A stretch of 64,000 nucleotides of DNA from Algorimicrobium algoritergicola (GTDB taxonomy: Bacteria; Bacteroidota; Bacteroidia; Flavobacteriales; Flavobacteriaceae), in the NCBI RefSeq assembly GCF_008086165.1, contig NZ_VSKL01000002.1, positions 434,001 through 498,000 of the forward strand, in the 5' to 3' direction. The stretch's first letter is position 1. Each line of letters starts with the position of its first letter. A model generated the notes under the pieces. The model was not told where the DNA came from. It worked only from the letters and a program-made list of their open reading frames with translations, and made no database searches. Both the position numbers and the translations under genes were made by a program. Of this stretch, positions 52,646-62,284 are shown piece by piece.

Positions 52646-53485
52646 TTAGATGTTTGTGGCATCTTTTAATGCTTCAAACTCTATTTTATTCAGGATTAAC
52701 CCAGAAGCTGGCGCTATATAATGAATGGCAATTTGATTATCTGGTTTTAAGCTTTCCGAAATATCTTCCAGTGATTTTTCACCTTTACCCAACTCAATTA
52801 AAACGCCCATCATAAGTCGGATTTGATTGCGCATGAAACCTTTTCCTTTTACACGGAGAATAAAAGATTCTTCTGGAAAAAAGTTTGCCGTAAACACCGT
52901 ATTTTCGACTATTTCACAAGTCAAAATTTCCCGATTATATATACCGTTATCAGTTGGTTTATAACAATAGGATTTAAAATAATGCTGACCTTCAAATAGT
53001 TTGGCACCAGCTTTCATCTGTTCTATATCTAATGAATCTAAAATAGTAGTAATTACAGGCGCACAAAACGGATGAAACTTATTGCCATGTGCAAAAACAT
53101 AAAGGTATTCCTTAACCTTGGAATCTTGAATCACATTAAAATCTGCATCCACTTTAGTAATAGTTAAAGCCCGAATATCTTGTGGTAAATTCTGGTTGAA
53201 CAGTTTTAGAAAAGCATCCAAATCTTCTATTTCATGATAAATAAACAACTCAAAGGCAGCTTCGTTGGCTGAAACCATAGCATCTGTTCTACCGGATCCC
53301 AATGTTTTAAAACGTTTCCCTTCCAGAATAAAATTCAACGTTTTATCAATCATAAGATGTACCGTTTTTAATTGTGGTTGCTTTTGCCAACCATGAAATC
53401 GGTAACCTAAATATTGACATGTAATTAAGTAATAGTGGCGTTTTTCGAACACTTCGGAGTTTTTTAGAGTTCCGAAAATTACCAT
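52646..53485 (-). CDS. truA: tRNA pseudouridine synthase A (TruA-like)
   Basis: 279 aa. The catalytic Asp is D68 in GSGRTDAMVSA, the family signature. YLITCQYLGYRFHGWQKQP is the N-terminal TruA strand and KGFMRNQIRLMMGVLIELGKG the C-terminal one. It modifies U38-40 of the tRNA anticodon arm. The N-terminal 18 residues before YYLITCQ are longer than usual, with no alternative ATG. Confidence 0.88.
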   Translation of the reverse strand: MVIFGTLKNSEVFEKRHYYLITCQYLGYRFHGWQKQPQLKTVHLMIDKTLNFILEGKRFKTLGSGRTDAMVSANEAAFELFIYHEIEDLDAFLKLFNQNLPQDIRALTITKVDADFNVIQDSKVKEYLYVFAHGNKFHPFCAPVITTILDSLDIEQMKAGAKLFEGQHYFKSYCYKPTDNGIYNREILTCEIVENTVFTANFFPEESFILRVKGKGFMRNQIRLMMGVLIELGKGEKSLEDISESLKPDNQIAIHYIAPASGLILNKIEFEALKDATNI

Positions 53486-53548
53486 TTTAATAATGGTTTA
53501 CAAATAATTCTTACCTTGTTTAACATATTAACCAATCAAACCTTGATT

Positions 53549-53980
53549 ATGTCCACGACACAAAAGCCACCAAAATTATTTTGGATTATTAGCATAGTAG
53601 CATTAATTTGGAATTTAATGGGTGTTTTAGCTTATTTAATGCAAGCATTCATGACTGAAGATGCCCTTCAAAAACTACCAGAAGCTGAACAAGCCCTATA
53701 CACAGATTTACCTGCCTGGGTTACCGCTGCTTTTGCAATTGCTGTATTTGGTGGGACTCTGGGTGCAGTTGGATTACTACTTCGAAAAAAATGGGCAAGA
53801 CTCATATTTTTATTTTCATTGATAGGCATTATTGTACAAATGGCACATAGCTTCTTTATTAGCAATAACATAGATGTTTATGGGCCTGGAGCCGTAATTA
53901 TGCCTATTATGGTTTTAGTTATTGGTGTTTACTTAATTATGTTTTCCAAATCAGCCATAGCTAAAGGTTGGATTTCTTGA
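53549..53980 (+). CDS. Small four-helix membrane protein
   Basis: 143 aa from ATG 53549 (MSTTQKPPKLFW). Four transmembrane helices at about residues 11-35, 58-78, 84-103 and 114-133, with a periplasmic-type loop MTEDALQKLPEAEQALYTDL between the first two. No family is recognised with certainty. Divergent from truA; convergent with the end of hisIE. Confidence 0.7.
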   Translation: MSTTQKPPKLFWIISIVALIWNLMGVLAYLMQAFMTEDALQKLPEAEQALYTDLPAWVTAAFAIAVFGGTLGAVGLLLRKKWARLIFLFSLIGIIVQMAHSFFISNNIDVYGPGAVIMPIMVLVIGVYLIMFSKSAIAKGWIS

Positions 53981-54009
53981 TATTATAAGCATCTTAAAAA
54001 TATACTGTT

Positions 54010-54609
54010 TTATTTTTGACGTGCTTTTAAAATAGTCTCAACATCCTTCAACCTAAATCCTTTTGCTTGCAGCAGAATGAGATAATGAAATAATAAATCG
54101 GCACTTTCGTTGAGAAACAAAGAGTCGTTTTCATCTTTAGCTTCTATTACAACTTCAATAGCCTCCTCACCTACTTTTTGTGCAATTTTATTAATACCAC
54201 CTTTAAATAGCGAAGCCACATAGGACGTGTCTTCCTCTTGATTAGTTTTCCTATCTGTAATAACACGCTCCAATTCTGAAAGAAAACCAAAATTAGACAC
54301 ATTGTTTTCATTCCAGCACGTATCAGATCCTGTATGGCACGTTGGCCCTTCTGGTTTTACGGAAATTAATAAAGCATCTTGATCACAGTCCACCTGAATA
54401 TCTTGAAGTTCAAGAAAATTCCCACTGCTTTCACCTTTGGTCCATAAACGATTTTTTGAACGACTAAAAAATGTAACGCGTTTTGTTTCTTGTGTTTTAT
54501 TGAATGCTTCCTGATTCATATAACCCAGCATTAATACTGCTCTGGTACTATAATCTTGAATTATGGCTGGCACTAATCCGTTTTCGTATTTATTAAAATT
54601 GATTGTCAT
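54010..54609 (-). CDS. hisIE: Bifunctional phosphoribosyl-AMP cyclohydrolase / phosphoribosyl-ATP pyrophosphatase
   Basis: 199 aa. HisI domain residues about 1-105: [42 protein letters not shown] with Zn/Mg ligands (Cys and Asp), and HTGSDTCW. HisE domain about 112-199: [21 protein letters not shown] with [10 protein letters not shown]. It catalyses the second and third steps of histidine synthesis. Last gene of the his operon; its start overlaps the hisF stop by 4 bp. Confidence 0.95.
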   Translation of the reverse strand: MTINFNKYENGLVPAIIQDYSTRAVLMLGYMNQEAFNKTQETKRVTFFSRSKNRLWTKGESSGNFLELQDIQVDCDQDALLISVKPEGPTCHTGSDTCWNENNVSNFGFLSELERVITDRKTNQEEDTSYVASLFKGGINKIAQKVGEEAIEVVIEAKDENDSLFLNESADLLFHYLILLQAKGFRLKDVETILKARQK

Positions 54610-55364
54610 GATAAGCGAATGGGTATATTATTTTGTTGTAATTCTTTTTTTAATTCTAAAATATCTAAAGTTCCAAAATGAAACACACTAGCTGCTAAAG
54701 CTGCATCAGCATGTCCTTTTTGAAAGGTGTCTACAAAATGTTCTGTAGTTCCGGCACCACCAGACGCAATAATAGGAATGTTTAATTCTGAAGATAAACG
54801 TGCTAATGCGGTATTTGCAAATCCGTTTTTGGTACCATCATGATCCATGGATGTGAATAGAATTTCTCCAGCTCCAAGACTTTCCACTGTTTTGGCCCAT
54901 GTGAATAAATCCAAATTGGTTGGAATGGTTCCGCCTGCTAAATGGACTTTCCACTGACCTTCTATTTGTTTGGCATCAATTGCAACTACGACACATTGAC
55001 TCCCAAATTTATCAGATAATTCTTTAATTAATTCAGGTTGTTTAATAGCTGCCGAATTAACGGCTACCTTATCAGCTCCAGATTGTAATAGCAGATCCAC
55101 ATCGGCAACTGAACTTACACCACCTCCCACTGTGAAGGGTATGTTCACTTCTTTCGCTACTTGCAGTACCATATCGATTAGTGTTTTCCGACCTTCTAAT
55201 GTAGCTGAAATATCTAAAAACACGAGTTCATCAGCACCAGTTAAAGCATATTTTTTTGCCAGCACTACTGGATCGCCGGCATCCTTTAAATCGACAAAAT
55301 TAATGCCTTTTACAGTGCGTCCATTTTTAATATCCAAGCATGGAATGATTCGTTTTGTAAGCAT
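54606..55364 (-). CDS. hisF: Imidazole glycerol phosphate synthase cyclase subunit
   Basis: 252 aa (beta/alpha)8 barrel. Catalytic D11 in [15 protein letters not shown] and Asp of [11 protein letters not shown], phosphate loops [14 protein letters not shown] and [14 protein letters not shown]. It uses ammonia delivered by HisH to make imidazole glycerol phosphate and AICAR. It overlaps hisIE by 4 bp and follows hisA by 5 nt. Confidence 0.96.
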   Translation of the reverse strand: MLTKRIIPCLDIKNGRTVKGINFVDLKDAGDPVVLAKKYALTGADELVFLDISATLEGRKTLIDMVLQVAKEVNIPFTVGGGVSSVADVDLLLQSGADKVAVNSAAIKQPELIKELSDKFGSQCVVVAIDAKQIEGQWKVHLAGGTIPTNLDLFTWAKTVESLGAGEILFTSMDHDGTKNGFANTALARLSSELNIPIIASGGAGTTEHFVDTFQKGHADAALAASVFHFGTLDILELKKELQQNNIPIRLS

Positions 55365-55369
55365 AATTT

Positions 55370-56116
55370 CTAAATATAACGTGCTAAATCTTTGAGTTGA
55401 ATTCTGTTTTCATAAAGTGCTTTTCCAATGATGATACCTTCACAACCCAATTCTTTTAAGGCGATTACATCATCAATATTGGAAACACCTCCAGAAGCAA
55501 TCAGTTTGATAGATTGTCGCGCGCTGCTATTAGTGCAAGCCTCCAATATGTTTTTATAAAGGGTTAAAGCTGGACCTTCTAACATGCCATCTTTTGAAAT
55601 ATCTGTACATATTACATACTTAATTCCTTTTTTCTGATAGCTTTTTACAAATGGTATAACCTCTTGATTACTGCGCTCCTGCCATCCACTAACAGCTATG
55701 GTTCCGCCTGTTTCATTTGGATAACAATCGGCTCCTAATATTATTTTTTCGGAGCCATAAGTTTCTAACCATCCTTTAAATGTATCAGAATCCTTTACGG
55801 CAATACTACCACCTGTAATTTGTCGTGCGCCAGAATTAAAAGCGACATGTAAGTCGTTGTCTGTTTTTAATCCACCTCCAAAGTCGATTTTCAAACTTGT
55901 TTTTGACGCTAATAATTCTAAAACTCTATAATTTACAACGTGACTCGCTTTGGCGCCATCTAAATCTACCAAGTGTAAATACTCGATCCCAGAATCTTCA
56001 AACTGTTTGGCAACTTCTAATGGGTTTTCGTTATATATTTTTTTTGTGTCATAATCACCTTTGGTGAGTCGGACGCATTTTCCGCCAATAATGTCTATTG
56101 CTGGTATAATTCTCAT
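55370..56116 (-). CDS. hisA: 1-(5-phosphoribosyl)-5-[(phosphoribosylamino)methylideneamino]imidazole-4-carboxamide isomerase
   Basis: 248 aa (beta/alpha)8 barrel. Catalytic D8 in [15 protein letters not shown] and the second Asp in [15 protein letters not shown], phosphate loops [12 protein letters not shown] and [13 protein letters not shown]. Amadori isomerisation in the fourth step. It is homologous to hisF, its downstream neighbour. Confidence 0.96.
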   Translation of the reverse strand: MRIIPAIDIIGGKCVRLTKGDYDTKKIYNENPLEVAKQFEDSGIEYLHLVDLDGAKASHVVNYRVLELLASKTSLKIDFGGGLKTDNDLHVAFNSGARQITGGSIAVKDSDTFKGWLETYGSEKIILGADCYPNETGGTIAVSGWQERSNQEVIPFVKSYQKKGIKYVICTDISKDGMLEGPALTLYKNILEACTNSSARQSIKLIASGGVSNIDDVIALKELGCEGIIIGKALYENRIQLKDLARYI

Positions 56117-56179
56117 AATTTTATTTTTTCAATGTGACTTTAAAAGCCATTTATTTTATTCTTTGAAGGGACAATCAAT

Positions 56180-56761
56180 TTACAAAGCCAGAAAGTTTTT
56201 CAATACCTGCTCTCCTGCTAAACTACTTTTTTCTGGATGAAATTGAACACCGTAAAAATTATCTTTTTGTAATGCTGATGCATATGTTATATTGTATTCC
56301 GTTAATGCAATAGCTTCCCTGCAATTTTCGGCATAATAACTATGAACAAGGTACATGTATTCATTCGCTTTTATGGTCTCAAATAACTTTGATTTCAAGT
56401 TTGTTATGGTATTCCATCCCATTTGTGGGACTTTTACAGCATTTGAAAAGCGTTTTACCTGTGTATCAAATATTTGCAATCCTTTCGTATCTCCTTCTTC
56501 TGAATAATTACACATCAATTGCATGCCCAAACATATTCCTAAAACAGGTTGCTGAAGCTTGGGAATAAGTACATCTAACCGTTTGTCTTTCAGTTTTTTC
56601 ATAGCCGAACTCGCTTCTCCAACACCAGGTAAAATAACTTTGTCCGCTGCCAAAATGGTTTTTACATCTTGACTTAAAACAGCTGTTATTCCTAGGCGTT
56701 CAAAAGCAAATTGAATGCTTTTAATGTTTCCTACTCCATAATCAATAATTACAACGTTCAT
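56180..56761 (-). CDS. hisH: Imidazole glycerol phosphate synthase glutaminase subunit
   Basis: 193 aa, class I glutamine amidotransferase. Nucleophile C77 in PVLGICLGMQLM, oxyanion strand KVILPGVGEASS, and the His-Glu of the triad in YGVQFHPEKSS. It hydrolyses glutamine to supply ammonia to HisF. The start base is shared with the hisB stop (56761). A 63-nt gap, the longest in this half of the operon, precedes hisA. Confidence 0.95.
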   Translation of the reverse strand: MNVVIIDYGVGNIKSIQFAFERLGITAVLSQDVKTILAADKVILPGVGEASSAMKKLKDKRLDVLIPKLQQPVLGICLGMQLMCNYSEEGDTKGLQIFDTQVKRFSNAVKVPQMGWNTITNLKSKLFETIKANEYMYLVHSYYAENCREAIALTEYNITYASALQKDNFYGVQFHPEKSSLAGEQVLKNFLAL

Positions 56762-57894
56762 TATAAAAGACCTTTTGTGGTTGGTAAAATCATTTTTGTA
56801 ACATCCCGTTTTACTGCCATTTTAATTGCTTTTGCAAACGCTTTAAAAATAGCCTCAATTTTATGGTGTTCATTGGTTCCTTCGGCTTTTATATTTAAGT
56901 TGCATTTTGCCCCATCAGTAAAGGATTTAAAGAAATGCATAAACATTTCGGTTGGCATTTTACCAATCATTTCACGTTTAAAATCAGCTTCCCAAACTAG
57001 CCAATTTCGTCCTCCAAAATCAATAGCAACTTGTGCTAAACAATCGTCCATTGGAATACAAAAACCATAACGTTCTATTCCTAATTTACTACCTAAAACG
57101 GTATGAAATAACTCACCCAAAGCAATGGCAGTATCTTCAATTGTGTGGTGTTCATCTACTTCTAAATCTCCATTCACTTGAATATTTAAATCCAATTGAC
57201 CATGTCTGGCTATTTGCTCTAACATGTGATCGAAAAAAGCAATTCCAGTTTGAATAGTGCTTTTCCCAGTACCATCTAAATTTAAATCGATTTTAATAGC
57301 CGTTTCATTGGTATTGCGTTCAATAGAACCTGAACGTTCTTTGGCTTTCAATAGATTATAAATAGCGTCCCAACTGTCTGTTTCTAATGCAATAAAAGGC
57401 TGTAATGCTTCCGCCATTAGTGAAATTTCATTCGATCCTAAATTGGCTTGACCATTGATTAAAATCCCTTTTGCGTTTAGGTTTTTAGCCAATTCCATAT
57501 CAGTTAAACGATCACCAATAACATAGGAATTTGCCAAATCATAATCTTCCGAAAAATAGCCAGTAAGCAAGCCAGTATTTGGTTTACGAGTTGGTGCATT
57601 GTCCTTGGCAAAGGTTCTATCAATATATTCTTCTTTGAAAATAATATTTTCATTTTTAAACGTTTCCATAATCATATTATGAACTGGCCAAAATGTATTT
57701 TCGGGAAACGCATCGGTTCCAAGACCATCCTGATTGGTTATTAAAACCAATTCAAAATCTAATTCTTTCGCAATTCTGCCTAAATATTGAAACACCTGTG
57801 GATAAAATTCCAGTTTATCAAAACCATCAATTTGCTCATCTTGTGGTTCTTTAATTAAGGTGCCATCGCGATCTATAAATAAAACTCTTTTCAT
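56761..57894 (-). CDS. hisB: Bifunctional histidinol-phosphatase / imidazoleglycerol-phosphate dehydratase
   Basis: 377 aa from ATG 57894 ([14 protein letters not shown]), which begins at the catalytic HAD motif. An ATG at 57963 would add 23 residues translated from repeat-like intergenic sequence and is rejected. HAD phosphatase domain about 1-165 with D8 and D10, [13 protein letters not shown]; dehydratase domain about 180-377 with [28 protein letters not shown] and [16 protein letters not shown] (metal-binding His). Fusion seen in gammaproteobacteria and Bacteroidetes. Confidence 0.95.
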   Translation of the reverse strand: MKRVLFIDRDGTLIKEPQDEQIDGFDKLEFYPQVFQYLGRIAKELDFELVLITNQDGLGTDAFPENTFWPVHNMIMETFKNENIIFKEEYIDRTFAKDNAPTRKPNTGLLTGYFSEDYDLANSYVIGDRLTDMELAKNLNAKGILINGQANLGSNEISLMAEALQPFIALETDSWDAIYNLLKAKERSGSIERNTNETAIKIDLNLDGTGKSTIQTGIAFFDHMLEQIARHGQLDLNIQVNGDLEVDEHHTIEDTAIALGELFHTVLGSKLGIERYGFCIPMDDCLAQVAIDFGGRNWLVWEADFKREMIGKMPTEMFMHFFKSFTDGAKCNLNIKAEGTNEHHKIEAIFKAFAKAIKMAVKRDVTKMILPTTKGLL

Positions 57895-57904
57895 GTGTAT
57901 GTTT

Positions 57905-57930
57905 TTATTGCCTGCTTGCCGCAGACTATT
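57905..57930. repeat. Short dispersed-palindrome-like sequence inside the his operon
   Basis: tgcctgcttgccgcaga (minus strand tctgcggcaagcaggca) resembles G/C-rich dispersed palindromes found in many flavobacterial intergenic regions. It sits in the 102-nt hisC-hisB spacer, where most other his gene junctions overlap or nearly touch. Confidence 0.35.
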
Positions 57931-57996
57931 TTTTTTTGTCACATGCTGTTCGCAATTAATCATTTCAAAGATGATAACGCTTATAGCATGCTCGTT

Positions 57997-59034
57997 TCAT
58001 ATTAGTGATTTTAAAACGGTTAATAATTTGGTGTTTTCATCAGGTGTTCCAATGGTAAAACGCAGGCAGTTTTCGCAAAGTGGCTCTTTCGTTCTGTTGC
58101 GAACAACAATCTCTTTTTCTATTAATTGTTTGTAACGTTTGTTAGCATCATCTACTTGAACTAAAATAAAATTAGCATCACTTGGATACCTTTTTTTAAC
58201 GAAATCTATGTTTTGTAACGCTGAAAGCACCCGGATACGTTCATTTTTAATCAGTTGAATTTGATTGGTTACAAGTTCTAAATTTTCTAATTTATTTAAG
58301 GCCGTTTGTTGCGTTAACTGATTGATATTATATGGTGGTTTGATGCTGCTTAAAACACTTACAATTTCAGGTGAAGCCATTCCCATTCCTAAACGAATAC
58401 CTGCTAAACCATAGGCTTTTGAAAGGGTATGTATCACAATGAGATTTGGAAATTCTGCTAACCTACTACTCCAACTTTCAGAATCTGAAAAATCTGTATA
58501 CGCTTCATCAATTACGACGATGCCTTTAAATTTTTGAAGTAATGCTTCCATGGATTCTGCTTCAAAACTGTTGGCCGTTGGATTGTTTGGCGAACAAAGA
58601 AATAGTATTTTACTATTTGAATTAGCAGCTTTTAGAATATCCGAAACGTTAGGTTGAAAATCCGTATTTAACTGGATTTTAATCGTTTCTATATTATTTA
58701 AATTCGCCAAAACTTCATACATTCCGTATGTTGGTGGCAACAAGATCACATTATCTTTGCCCGGTTCACAAAAGGTTCTAAAAATTAAATCTAAAACTTC
58801 ATCGCTTCCATTTCCTAACAATAATTGATTGGGATTACAATTTTTAATAGTTGACAATCGCAATTTTAAAGCAGACTGTTGCGGATCTGGATAGCGATTT
58901 AACCCTGTTTCAAAGGGGTTTTCATTCGCATCTAAAAAGGTCATGCTTTTTTCAAAATCCTTAAATTCATCGCGAGCTGATGCATACGGTTTCAGTTTGA
59001 GAATATTGGGTCTTATTAAATTTTGAATGTTCAT
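57997..59034 (-). CDS. hisC: Histidinol-phosphate aminotransferase
   Basis: 345 aa, fold-type I PLP enzyme. DANENPFETGLNRYPDP at the N-terminus, NGSDEVLDLIFR, CSPNNPTAN, VVIDEAYTDFS, the PLP lysine in IHTLSKAYGLAGIRLG, and the Arg near the end in CLRFTIGTP. It transaminates imidazole acetol phosphate. Its start overlaps the hisD stop by 4 bp. Confidence 0.95.
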   Translation of the reverse strand: MNIQNLIRPNILKLKPYASARDEFKDFEKSMTFLDANENPFETGLNRYPDPQQSALKLRLSTIKNCNPNQLLLGNGSDEVLDLIFRTFCEPGKDNVILLPPTYGMYEVLANLNNIETIKIQLNTDFQPNVSDILKAANSNSKILFLCSPNNPTANSFEAESMEALLQKFKGIVVIDEAYTDFSDSESWSSRLAEFPNLIVIHTLSKAYGLAGIRLGMGMASPEIVSVLSSIKPPYNINQLTQQTALNKLENLELVTNQIQLIKNERIRVLSALQNIDFVKKRYPSDANFILVQVDDANKRYKQLIEKEIVVRNRTKEPLCENCLRFTIGTPDENTKLLTVLKSLI

Positions 59035-60317
59035 GATTGCAAATCTTTTAACCGGATTGAAACTGCATTTTTGTGTGCTTGTAAACCTTCGGCTTCTGCC
59101 ATAATTTCAATAGCTTTTCCTATATTTTTTATACCAGTTTTCGTTATTTTTTGAAACGTGATAGCTTTACTGAAACTGTCTAAATTTACACCCGAATAGG
59201 ATTTACTAAAACCGTTTGTAGGTAAGGTGTGATTGGTTCCAGAAGCATAATCGCCAGCACTCTCGGGTGTATAATTCCCAATAAATACAGAACCTGCATT
59301 TTGAATTCCATTCACAAAAAACGGATCGTTTTCGGCGCAAATAATAAAGTGTTCTGGAGCATACGCATTAATGAAATTCAGTGCTTCCTGATTATTAGAA
59401 AATAAAATAGCTTTGGAGTTCTTAATTGCTTTTTCCGCTATAGACTTTCTTGGTAATTGTGCCATTTGTATCGCAATTTCTTTCATGACTTCATCAATAA
59501 GCTTTTTAGATGTTGAGACTAAAACCACTTGACTATCTGCACCATGTTCAGCTTGACTTAACAAATCTGCAGCTACATATTTTGAAACAGCTGAATCGTC
59601 AGCAACAACCAATAATTCACTTGGTCCAGCTGGCATATCTATGGCCACACCAAATTTTGTTGCTAATTGTTTGGCAACGGTTACAAACTGATTTCCAGGT
59701 CCGAAAATTTTATAAACAGGCTGTATAGTTTCCGTACCAAAGGTCATAGCTGCAATAGCTTGAATACCGCCAACTTTATATATTTTGGTAACACCACATA
59801 AATCGGCTGCATAGAGAATTTCATCAGCAATTTGCCCCAATTTATTGGGAGGCGAACACAAAATAATTTCTTCACATCCAGCAATTTTAGCAGGAACAGC
59901 CAGCATTAAAACCGTTGAAAATAAGGGAGCTGTACCGCCTGGAATATATAAGCCTATTTTTTGAATAGCCCGTTTTTCTTGCCAACACAAAACGCCAGTT
60001 TCAGTTTCAACTTCTATCCGTTCTGTTTTCTGTGCATCGTGAAATCTAAAAATATTTCGTTTTGCTAATAAAATGGCTTCTTTTAATTCAGTGCTTACGT
60101 TTCTTTTAGCTGACTCAATTTCTTCAGATGAAACCAACATATTGGAAATTTTCACACCATCAAAAATATCTGTGTATTTTAAAACAGCTGCATCACCTTG
60201 TTGTTGGATATCTTTAAAGATTTTAGTTACGGTTGTTTCAATATCATCAACAGTGGCTGTTGGACGTTTTAACAAGTTATTCCAAATGTTATTTTGTGGG
60301 TTTTCTACTACTATCAT
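59031..60317 (-). CDS. hisD: Histidinol dehydrogenase
   Basis: 428 aa. GLYIPGGTAPLFSTVLMLAV, quoted to 20 residues, KIFGPGNQFVTVAKQL, DMPAGPSELLVVADDSA, LLSQAEHGADSQVVLV (Zn and catalytic residues), and the late segment YAPEHFIICAEN with NAGSVFIGNYTPESAGDYAS. It does two NAD-linked oxidations from histidinol to histidine. It overlaps hisG by 4 bp and hisC by 4 bp. Confidence 0.96.
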   Translation of the reverse strand: MIVVENPQNNIWNNLLKRPTATVDDIETTVTKIFKDIQQQGDAAVLKYTDIFDGVKISNMLVSSEEIESAKRNVSTELKEAILLAKRNIFRFHDAQKTERIEVETETGVLCWQEKRAIQKIGLYIPGGTAPLFSTVLMLAVPAKIAGCEEIILCSPPNKLGQIADEILYAADLCGVTKIYKVGGIQAIAAMTFGTETIQPVYKIFGPGNQFVTVAKQLATKFGVAIDMPAGPSELLVVADDSAVSKYVAADLLSQAEHGADSQVVLVSTSKKLIDEVMKEIAIQMAQLPRKSIAEKAIKNSKAILFSNNQEALNFINAYAPEHFIICAENDPFFVNGIQNAGSVFIGNYTPESAGDYASGTNHTLPTNGFSKSYSGVNLDSFSKAITFQKITKTGIKNIGKAIEIMAEAEGLQAHKNAVSIRLKDLQS

Positions 60318-61171
60318 AATACCATGTTTTCAATTGGACATACCAGAATTCCTTCGGCTCCTGCTTTTTTTAATTCATCTATTATTTCCCAAAAATCATT
60401 TTTATCAATCACGGAATGTAGGGAACTCCATCCTGATTCAGCTAATGGCAATACCGTTGGACTCTTTACACCTGGTAAAATTTGAATAATCTTCTCTAGC
60501 TTTTCATTTGGCGCATTCAGTAAAACATAGCGCGATTTTCTAGCTTTTAAAACTGATTGCAATCGGAATTGTAATTTATTCAAAATATCCTGTTCTTCCT
60601 GACTAATTTCTGGAGAAACGGCTAAAACGGCTTCTGATTGAAGTAACACTTCTACTTCTTGTAAATTGTTTTTAAACAACGTACTACCACTAGAAACTAT
60701 ATCCACAATAGCATCTGCTAATCCAATATTAGGCGCAATTTCAACAGAACCATTAATAATGTGAAGTTGTGCTTCCAAATTATTGTTTTTAAGAAAAGCA
60801 GTCACCGTATTTGGGTAGGACGTGGCAATACGTTTGCCATTTAAATCTTGAATTCCAGAATAGGTTTCTGATTTAGGAATGGCTAATGATACCCGACAGG
60901 ATGAAAACCCTAATTTTTCAACAATGGGAATACTATTTCCATTTTCAATCAGTACATTTTCGCCAATAATAGCAGCATCAACCACACCATCCATAAGGTA
61001 TTGTGGAATATCACCATTTCGAAGGTAGAATACTTCCAAAGGGAAATTTTTGGCGGATGCTTTTAATTGATCGCGACCATTATCAATTGAAATACCGACT
61101 TCTTTCAGTATTTTCATGGAATCGTCATGTAAGCGACCCGATTTTTGAACGGCAATTTTTAATTTTCTCAT
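60314..61171 (-). CDS. hisG: ATP phosphoribosyltransferase, long form
   Basis: 285 aa from ATG 61171 (MRKLKIAVQKSGRL). The length indicates the hexameric HisG-L form with a C-terminal PII-like regulatory domain for histidine feedback (segments LLNAPNEKLEKIIQILPGVK and GAEGILVCPIENMV). The catalytic part has VDAAIIGENVLIENG and VEIAPNIGLADAIVDIVSSGST, quoted in part. First and committed step of the pathway. Preceded by the his attenuator. Confidence 0.95.
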   Translation of the reverse strand: MRKLKIAVQKSGRLHDDSMKILKEVGISIDNGRDQLKASAKNFPLEVFYLRNGDIPQYLMDGVVDAAIIGENVLIENGNSIPIVEKLGFSSCRVSLAIPKSETYSGIQDLNGKRIATSYPNTVTAFLKNNNLEAQLHIINGSVEIAPNIGLADAIVDIVSSGSTLFKNNLQEVEVLLQSEAVLAVSPEISQEEQDILNKLQFRLQSVLKARKSRYVLLNAPNEKLEKIIQILPGVKSPTVLPLAESGWSSLHSVIDKNDFWEIIDELKKAGAEGILVCPIENMVL

Positions 61172-61264
61172 AACATCTCTCACCAATGTGAGCTTCTTTT
61201 AAGTTAAACTTGAATGATGTTTGAGTAAACCAGAGCGAGAAGAAATCCGAAAGGATTGAAATGC

Positions 61265-61297
61265 AAAAACCCGCTTGAGATACTCAAACGGGTTTTT
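61265..61297 (-). terminator. Attenuator terminator of the his operon
   Basis: A 15-bp hairpin on the minus strand (arms 61283-61297 and 61265-61279, 3-nt loop, one G-U pair), with tttttg after the 3' arm, 94 nt upstream of hisG. The 5' arm (actcaaacggg on the plus strand, 61282-61292) can pair instead with leader sequence at 61330-61341. Confidence 0.85.
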
Positions 61298-61308
61298 TAA
61301 TATGTTGA

Positions 61309-61377
61309 TTTTATTCAATACATTTTCAGCCTGCTTGAGTGCACGTATGAAAATGATGATGATGAAATTGAATAAAA
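61309..61377 (-). promoter_or_regulatory. Alternative RNA helices of the his leader
   Basis: Two pairings are visible. Plus-strand attgaataaaa (61367-61377, overlapping the start of the leader peptide) pairs perfectly, 11 bp, with ttttattcaat (61309-61319, just past its stop). Leader cctgcttgagtg (61330-61341) pairs with the terminator 5' arm (61282-61292), giving an antiterminator. Confidence 0.7.
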
Positions 61378-61382
61378 CTCAT
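61326..61382 (-). CDS. hisL: his operon leader peptide
   Basis: 18 codons reading MSFIQFHHHHFHTCTQAG, with four consecutive His codons and a fifth two codons later, from ATG 61382 to TGA 61326. Its last codons (ACT CAA GCA GG) are exactly the segment that can pair with the terminator 5' arm. A ribosome stalled on the His codons would leave that segment free and allow read-through. A ribosome reaching the stop would cover it and favour termination. Confidence 0.9.
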   Translation of the reverse strand: MSFIQFHHHHFHTCTQAG

Positions 61383-61458
61383 GTCTTTTTTTGTCTGAAC
61401 AAAGGTTTGTAAAATTATTTTATATAACCAAACAAAATTCGTTTTTATTTTAAATTAA

Positions 61459-62274
61459 TTATTGATTCCCTAAAATAATTGGTAATCCAGAATCTCCTGA
61501 ACCTATTACAATAACCTTACTGTTGGACGATTCTGAAAGTTTAACCGTTGCTTCAATACCTTTATCTCTTAGAATTTGATCATTTAGAGAGGCACTTAAA
61601 ATTCTGTTAGCATCTGCTTTACCTTGCGCATCAATAATACGTTTTTCAGCTTCTTTAGCTGCAGTTACTAATCTAAATTCATATTCTAAAGATTCTTGTT
61701 CTTGTTTTAATTTACGTTCAATAGCATCTTTAATAGTTCCTGGTAACGTTACGTCACGCACTAAAACTTCGTTTAGTTGAATGTATTGATCCTTAACAAT
61801 TTTTTGAGTTTCTTCAAAAATTTCTTGTTGAATGGCATCACGCTTACTAGAATATAATTGTTCTGGCGTATAACGACCTACAACAGATCTTGCCGCAGAA
61901 CGAATAGCTGGTAAAAGCACACGCTCTTTATACATTTCACTTTTTTCTTGGTGCAATTTACCTAAACTTTCATAAGCTGGTTGAAACCAAATAGAAGCTT
62001 CCAATTTAATATCTAAACCGTTTGAAGATAGTACATTCATACGCTCTACAAGTTCTTGTTGACGTACTTCATATACAAAAACCTTATTCCAAGGTGCTAC
62101 AATGTGAAACCCTTCTCCTAAAGGTGGTTCGTTTGTAACAACACCATCATCAAACGTTTTATAAAGCACACCTGCTTCACCAGAACCAATAGTGACAGCC
62201 GATTTGGCAACTAAAACGATTAAAATAACGAGTACTACAATAATAGGTAATCCAATTTTTGGTAATTTTTCCAT
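61459..62274 (-). CDS. Prohibitin-family (SPFH/band 7) protein
   Basis: 271 aa. One N-terminal transmembrane helix (IGLPIIVVLVILIVLVAK), then the SPFH domain (SGEAGVLYKTFDDG, GFHIVAPWNKVFVYEVRQQE) and a C-terminal coiled coil (IKDAIERKLKQEQESLEYEF, KEAEKRIIDAQGKADANRIL). Such proteins form membrane rings that scaffold proteases and lipids. It lies 10 nt downstream of the VWA-like gene and is probably co-transcribed with it. Confidence 0.92.
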   Translation of the reverse strand: MEKLPKIGLPIIVVLVILIVLVAKSAVTIGSGEAGVLYKTFDDGVVTNEPPLGEGFHIVAPWNKVFVYEVRQQELVERMNVLSSNGLDIKLEASIWFQPAYESLGKLHQEKSEMYKERVLLPAIRSAARSVVGRYTPEQLYSSKRDAIQQEIFEETQKIVKDQYIQLNEVLVRDVTLPGTIKDAIERKLKQEQESLEYEFRLVTAAKEAEKRIIDAQGKADANRILSASLNDQILRDKGIEATVKLSESSNSKVIVIGSGDSGLPIILGNQ

Positions 62275-62284
62275 AGTTTTTTAT

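Noticed and set aside
57895-57963. N-terminal extension of HisB
   Set aside because: The encoded residues come from repeat-like sequence, and the HAD catalytic motif begins directly after the ATG at 57894.
61383-61458. A clear promoter for the his operon
   Set aside because: Only a 7-of-8 match (TAATTTTA at 61410-61417, minus strand) with a poorly spaced TTG is present, so I did not list it as a feature.
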